The notes under the pieces: generated by a model | What the model saw: only the letters and a program-made list of their open reading frames with translations | What the model was told of the DNA's origin: nothing | The model's database searches: none | Source of the DNA: CAYSLA01 sp964431685 | Lineage (GTDB): Bacteria; Armatimonadota; UBA5829 | Reading direction: 5' to 3' | DNA length: 18,125 bases | NCBI GenBank assembly: GCA_964431685.1 | Contig: CAYSLA010000065.1 | Span: forward strand, 1 to 18,125 | Program-made: the position numbers and the translations under genes | Shown: positions 14,974 to 18,125 of the stretch, piece after piece | Layout: each line of letters starts with the position of its first letter | Position numbering within the stretch: position 1 is the first letter of the stretch

Positions 14974-15036
14974 GCTTCGGGACAAACGTCCGCGAAGCAT
15001 AGCCGGTAAGTACTTCGCGGGCGCGTGCCCCGAGTT
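14974..15036. repeat. Compound repeat: hairpin A copy 2, 13-bp spacer, hairpin B copy 2
   Basis: Hairpin A at 14974-14998 is identical over 25 bp to 14374-14398. After 13 bp, hairpin B at 15012-15036 matches 14286-14310 over its first 22 bases, then loses the final arm. The element lies in the gap between the GDPD stop and ruvC, just upstream of the ruvC ribosome site. Confidence 0.85.
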
Positions 15037-15054
15037 CCAGCCAAGTAGTAAGGG

Positions 15055-15846
15055 CTACTGCGGCTTGCTCAACAAAGCTTTGATTTCCGCTGGTTTGTTG
15101 GTAGTTATGCCGTCAACGCCCATCTCGGCGTATCGCATAGCAGTCGCATCGTCATCGACGGTCCATACATAGACGCCAAGCTTGGCCTCGCGTAGTTTCT
15201 CGACAACACTGGCATCGAACGATGTCTGATGGCAGCCGTTGATTCCGTCTGTCCGTATGTCACGGGCATGCCGGATATAGTCGTCCACATTGTCCGTGGT
15301 CGGTTGGCAGAGAAAGTAGGTCTTTAGTCTTGGACGCCGCGCCTCGACTTCTTTGATAACGTCTGAGTTGAACGATATCACCACCAACTGCCTTGAGCTG
15401 ATACCGGACGCGCTGACAACTCTGAAGAAATCTGGGACAATCTCGGGACCGCACTTAATCTCTACGAATAGTCGTTTGCCTCTGGGGACAGTCTTGAGCA
15501 CCTCTTCAAGTGACGGGATCTTCTGTCCAGCCCACTTCTTGTCCTTCCAATTGCCGACATCCAGCGTACGGAGCTCATCAAAGGAGCTGTTGGCCACGAT
15601 CTTCTCAACGCCGGAGGTCCTGTTCGTGGTGTAGTCGTGAATAACGACAATCCGGTGGTCATTCGTCAGATAGACATCGATTTCTACCGCATCAGCACCG
15701 AGCTTCCAGGCCAGGTTCACCGCGCCAAGGGTGTTCTCAGGGGCGTCAAACGATGCCCCCCGGTGAGCAATGATCTCAGGCTTGGCCTGAGCGAGACCTG
15801 CAGTGAGCAAGATGAGCATCAATGCTAGAATGAGTGTGATGTTCAC
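15055..15846 (-). CDS. Secreted glycerophosphodiester phosphodiesterase
   Basis: This 263-residue GDPD hydrolyses glycerophosphodiesters from phospholipid turnover to glycerol 3-phosphate and an alcohol. Residues 1-21 are a signal peptide (LILALMLILLTAGLAQA) with cleavage before KPE, placing it outside the cytoplasmic membrane. Catalytic and metal motifs are intact: IIAHRGA (His28, Arg29), PENT, AVEIDVYLT (Glu55, Asp57), VVIHDYT (His70), LFVEIKCG, and VYVWTVDD and GVDGITTNKP near the end. The GTG start is chosen because GGGAGGA lies 5 bp upstream and the signal peptide begins there; the longer ATG at 15891 adds a non-conserved N-terminus and has no ribosome site. It is transcribed divergently from the sialidase-like gene. 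Confidence 0.95.
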   Translation of the reverse strand: MNITLILALMLILLTAGLAQAKPEIIAHRGASFDAPENTLGAVNLAWKLGADAVEIDVYLTNDHRIVVIHDYTTNRTSGVEKIVANSSFDELRTLDVGNWKDKKWAGQKIPSLEEVLKTVPRGKRLFVEIKCGPEIVPDFFRVVSASGISSRQLVVISFNSDVIKEVEARRPRLKTYFLCQPTTDNVDDYIRHARDIRTDGINGCHQTSFDASVVEKLREAKLGVYVWTVDDDATAMRYAEMGVDGITTNKPAEIKALLSKPQ

Positions 15847-15906
15847 GCTGATCCTCCCTGCCGTCGGGGTGGCCGACATTCCCGATCGCATTTGAGCATA
15901 TTCTAT

Positions 15907-15937
15907 ATTATAAACTATGACATATGCCTTTCCGCAA
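15907..15937 (-). promoter_or_regulatory. Possible promoter of the GDPD gene
   Basis: On the minus strand, TTGCGG (15937-15932) and a perfect TATAAT (15912-15907) are 19 bp apart in an AT-rich stretch. The leader to the GTG at 15846 would be about 54 nt. The spacing is longer than optimal. Confidence 0.4.
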
Positions 15938-15940
15938 AAG

Positions 15941-15950
15941 CAAACGTTTG
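15941..15950. promoter_or_regulatory. CAAACGTTTG palindrome in the divergent intergenic region
   Basis: A 10-bp perfect palindrome with a central CG, the form seen in many LacI-family operators. It lies just upstream of the predicted GDPD -35 and about 14 bp before the predicted plus-strand -35, where one regulator could control both genes. No LacI gene is in the window. Confidence 0.35.
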
Positions 15951-15963
15951 ATTGATGCTTGTA

Positions 15964-15993
15964 TTGGCGAGTGTCGGCCTAGTATGCTAATAT
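15964..15993 (+). promoter_or_regulatory. Possible promoter of the sialidase-like and glycyl radical enzyme genes
   Basis: TTGGCG (15964-15969) and TAATAT (15988-15993) are 18 bp apart. The predicted transcript would start near 16000, downstream of the ATG at 15992 and 30 nt before the preferred TTG start at 16031. Confidence 0.35.
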
Positions 15994-16030
15994 GTGGAAT
16001 AGAAACAGATGTGGAAGGGGCACTAATCCA

Positions 16031-17443
16031 TTGACTACAACTCCGGCGTCATTGAGAAATATGGGCATCGCAGGGGTGACCGCGGGCAACGTTGACCTGG
16101 TGGCCCCGCCTGACGCACCAGACTCGGAGGCATGGAGATACGGTCTGGGCTTCCCGTTCCAGGTGGCACCAGGCAAAGCCGGCATAATAGCGGACCTCAA
16201 CATAGAAGCCACTATGAACTACGGGTTCAAGAATGGAGCAGACGTTGTCCTGTTTGACGATCTGTCGAGCATCAACACATCCGAAGTATGCCCGGTCTCC
16301 AGAAACGAGCATATCACAAATCCCGACACAGGTGAGACCCAGCTCATATTGAAGAGCCCAGTTGTCGGCGGATTCGTCCCTTTGCAGGCTTTGCGCTCAG
16401 ACGGGACTCCTCACCCTCACGCCGGGACAGGATTTGGCCTCGGGCAGGCTCACCGCCTGTTGGCCGGCCCTGATGACGAGTTTGTATGGTGGGCCACCGA
16501 TAGATACGACCTGCTGGAGGTCTACCAGTTCCGGTATGATGGACGCGAGTTTCACAGTTGCCGCACGGGTGTGTTCAGCCAGAATCTCGACTCACCGCTG
16601 AGAGCTGGTGAATCGGGCTGGTCGATAACCACCCACGGAATGACCTCAGCGATACCAGACGGAGACGATCTGCTGCTGCCGGTAATCGCAAGAAACGGAA
16701 GCGCGGCATCGGACGGAGTGTCGCGCTGGGCTTGTCACGGCGAGCAGTGGCACCCTGTTTCGTTCACGCCTATAACGGGATCGGACAGCTTGGCCGAGGA
16801 TGTCAAACATACTGCGCACGAGTCCATACTGTGGATGGAACCGAGCCTGATCCGTGACACCGACGGATCCCTGCTGTTCTCAGCGCGAGGAAGCGATAGC
16901 TATGTTGATTCCGCAGGCGTCAGGTATGGTTGTCTGGTGCAAGTGTGGAGGTCGGAAGATGGTGGCACGACGTGGCAAGTGATTCTGCGAGTGCCCGAAA
17001 TCCGGCTGGAATCACCTGTGACGATAAACAAGGCAGCGGATGGAACTGTGTATCTGGTTTCAAACCGGTTTGACCCTGACTTTGTGATAGACAAGAAGAC
17101 TGGCCGAGGACGCGAAAACCTGTGCATCTGGCCTTTGAACGCGCAGCGGACTGGACTGGAAGCGCCGTTGGTGGCTCGCGAAGCAGTGAAGGAGTTCGGC
17201 CCTGCCCCCGCGTCGCCCGACCCGGACTGGTATGATTGCTGGATGGTGGATCATCCCAACGGAGCGGTCGTGCAGCTCCGGGACGGAAAGTGGCACAGTG
17301 TGCTGACCTACCGAGTGCTTCACAGTCCGCTTTTTGGGTCTCTGGCGATACCCCCTGCGCCGCAGAGCGGATGCTATGTTGAAGAAGTCTTGTCCTCCGG
17401 CGAGGAATTGCCGGCGTGGGATTTTGGTGCTTCTTGTCCGTGA
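16031..17443 (+). CDS. Sialidase-like beta-propeller (BNR/Asp-box) protein
   Basis: The 470-residue protein carries one clear Asp box, SEDGGTTW at 308-315, preceded by EPSLIRDTDGSLLFSARG (270-286), a pattern typical of six-bladed sialidase-superfamily propellers. Other blades are suggested by repeated hydrophobic-DG-hydrophobic strands (DGDDLLLPVIARNG, ADGTVYLVSNR). There is no signal peptide, so it is probably cytoplasmic. A full sialidase catalytic set (Arg triad, Tyr/Glu, Asp) cannot be confirmed by eye, and the substrate is not known. TTG 16031 is chosen because GGAAGGGG lies 10 bp upstream and the predicted transcript starts near 16000; ATG 15992 in the same frame would overlap the -10 box. 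The next gene starts within 24 bp, which indicates co-transcription. Confidence 0.8.
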   Translation: MTTTPASLRNMGIAGVTAGNVDLVAPPDAPDSEAWRYGLGFPFQVAPGKAGIIADLNIEATMNYGFKNGADVVLFDDLSSINTSEVCPVSRNEHITNPDTGETQLILKSPVVGGFVPLQALRSDGTPHPHAGTGFGLGQAHRLLAGPDDEFVWWATDRYDLLEVYQFRYDGREFHSCRTGVFSQNLDSPLRAGESGWSITTHGMTSAIPDGDDLLLPVIARNGSAASDGVSRWACHGEQWHPVSFTPITGSDSLAEDVKHTAHESILWMEPSLIRDTDGSLLFSARGSDSYVDSAGVRYGCLVQVWRSEDGGTTWQVILRVPEIRLESPVTINKAADGTVYLVSNRFDPDFVIDKKTGRGRENLCIWPLNAQRTGLEAPLVAREAVKEFGPAPASPDPDWYDCWMVDHPNGAVVQLRDGKWHSVLTYRVLHSPLFGSLAIPPAPQSGCYVEEVLSSGEELPAWDFGASCP

Positions 17444-17466
17444 TGGATAGTACTTGGAGGATAGAT

Positions 17467-18125
17467 GTGTGTTCTGGAACCCAAACAACTGATAATTCGA
17501 CTGAGCTAACGGTTGGCACCGATCGCGTGGAGAGGCTTCGCAACTGCGCAGCCGAGAGGGCGTTTCTGCCAAGTTCGGACAACGAGTCCGATCTTCTGGT
17601 AGCGCGCTCGTGGCTTGCATCAGCGAGCATCAGCAGCCACATTCTGCGTCGGGGAATTCTGGCGCGCGATCTGCTCGCCGGACAGACACCCGTGATCGAC
17701 GACGATGAGCTCATAGTCGGCAAATTCTGTCGCCGCCAGTTCTCCGAAGATGAAAGGATCGAACTGGATGCGTGGCTGCGCTACGGTGAGCCGGCGCTGG
17801 ACAGGGCGTGGGGCCAGCAAGCTCACATGACGATAGACCTCCAGAGGGCGCTGCGCCAGGGAGTATCAGGCGTCAAGTCGCAGATTGAGGGGTTCAGGTC
17901 GCGACTCGACGTCTCCCGACCAGAGGACTTGGAGAAAGACTTCTTCTACAGAGCGTGCCTCGAGGCCCTGGGTGGGATGGTCACACTGGCTAACAAGTAC
18001 GCCGACGAGGCCCAGAGGCAGGCAGACGAGATTGCCGATCCCGTACGCAAAACCGAGCTTGCCGAAATAGCGCGTATCTGCCGTAAGGTGCCGGAGTTCC
18101 CGGCGGAAACCTTCGCTGAGGCGGC
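17467..18125 (+). CDS. Pyruvate formate-lyase-type glycyl radical enzyme, N-terminal part
   Basis: The frame is open to the window end: 219 codons of what is normally a protein of about 800 residues. The visible part matches the PFL-like N-terminal domain: TDRVERLRNCAAERAFLPSSDNES, then VIDDDELIVGKF (76-87), the helix QQAHMTIDLQRALRQGVSGVKSQIEG, FFYRACLEALGGMVTLANKYADEA and LAEIARICRKVPEFPAETFAEA. The Cys and Gly radical residues would lie beyond the window, so the reaction (formate lyase, diol or choline-type eliminase, or other) cannot be told. The GTG start has GGAGG 6 bp upstream; an ATG at 17443 overlapping the sialidase-like stop is an alternative. These enzymes are oxygen-sensitive and need a radical SAM activase, expected downstream. 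They imply anaerobic metabolism. Confidence 0.9.
   Translation, partial: MCSGTQTTDNSTELTVGTDRVERLRNCAAERAFLPSSDNESDLLVARSWLASASISSHILRRGILARDLLAGQTPVIDDDELIVGKFCRRQFSEDERIELDAWLRYGEPALDRAWGQQAHMTIDLQRALRQGVSGVKSQIEGFRSRLDVSRPEDLEKDFFYRACLEALGGMVTLANKYADEAQRQADEIADPVRKTELAEIARICRKVPEFPAETFAEA

Noticed and set aside
14956..15000. N-terminal extension of RuvC by 15 residues from the ATG at 15000
   Set aside because: The extension translates hairpin A and has no family support; GGGGAGGA lies at correct spacing before TTG 14955, where the conserved MRILGIDPG begins.
14286..15036. CRISPR-like array from the repeated hairpins
   Set aside because: Only two copies of each type, in irregular order and with coding sequence between them; no regular spacers and no cas genes.

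Overview
This window looks like a chromosomal piece of a bacterium with moderately high GC content, probably anaerobic or facultative. A glycyl radical enzyme begins at the right edge. Bacterial housekeeping genes (rqcH, ruvC, a 3-methyladenine DNA glycosylase) sit among secreted or sugar-active proteins: a GH172/DUF2961 protein, a TIM-barrel glycosidase-like protein, a beta-helix protein, a sialidase-like propeller, a ZU5-type lipoprotein and a GDPD. The mix resembles poorly cultured environmental lineages such as Armatimonadota. That placement is an impression from protein style, not a demonstrated assignment. There is no tRNA, rRNA, CRISPR array, transposase or integrase that I can see.

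Layout. (1) 1-2858, plus strand: the C-terminal part of a Pro-rich single-pass membrane protein, then a large glycosidase-like ORF that appears to have lost its N-terminus. A hairpin separates it from the convergent minus-strand block. (2) 2931-6556, minus strand: bPH/zinc-ribbon/TPR protein, GH172 family protein and ZU5 lipoprotein. (3) 6742-8951, minus strand: a soluble GAF-PAS histidine kinase with no response regulator nearby, and a small two-helix membrane protein; a good sigma70-type promoter and a terminator-like hairpin lie at the kinase 5' end. (4) 9044-13092, minus strand: a tightly packed mpg-rqcH-5'-nucleotidase operon. Its promoter appears to produce a leaderless mRNA and carries an operator-like palindrome over the -35 box. 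(5) 13292-15846, minus strand: a frameshifted beta-helix protein, ruvC and a secreted GDPD, interleaved with small palindromic repeats. (6) 15992-18125, plus strand: a divergently transcribed pair, a sialidase-like propeller followed closely by a PFL-type glycyl radical enzyme that runs off the window.

The most distinctive signal is a family of small palindromic elements. A 50-bp C/G-skewed repeat occurs twice (50/48 match). Both copies sit inside minus-strand reading frames, in the same frame, and both encode a PSETEGGGGGVP-type peptide, once inside RqcH and once ahead of the signal peptide of the beta-helix protein. Around it are two 25-bp hairpin types, here called A and B. Reverse-complemented A and B differ at six positions: four form two compensatory base-pair changes and two lie in the loop. 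A and B recur with the same 13-bp spacing. This looks like a protein-embedded, structure-conserving mobile repeat, comparable in concept to Rickettsia palindromic elements. Minus-strand genes dominate (about 2.9-15.9 kb), and start sites were revised wherever a Shine-Dalgarno sequence or promoter decided the issue.
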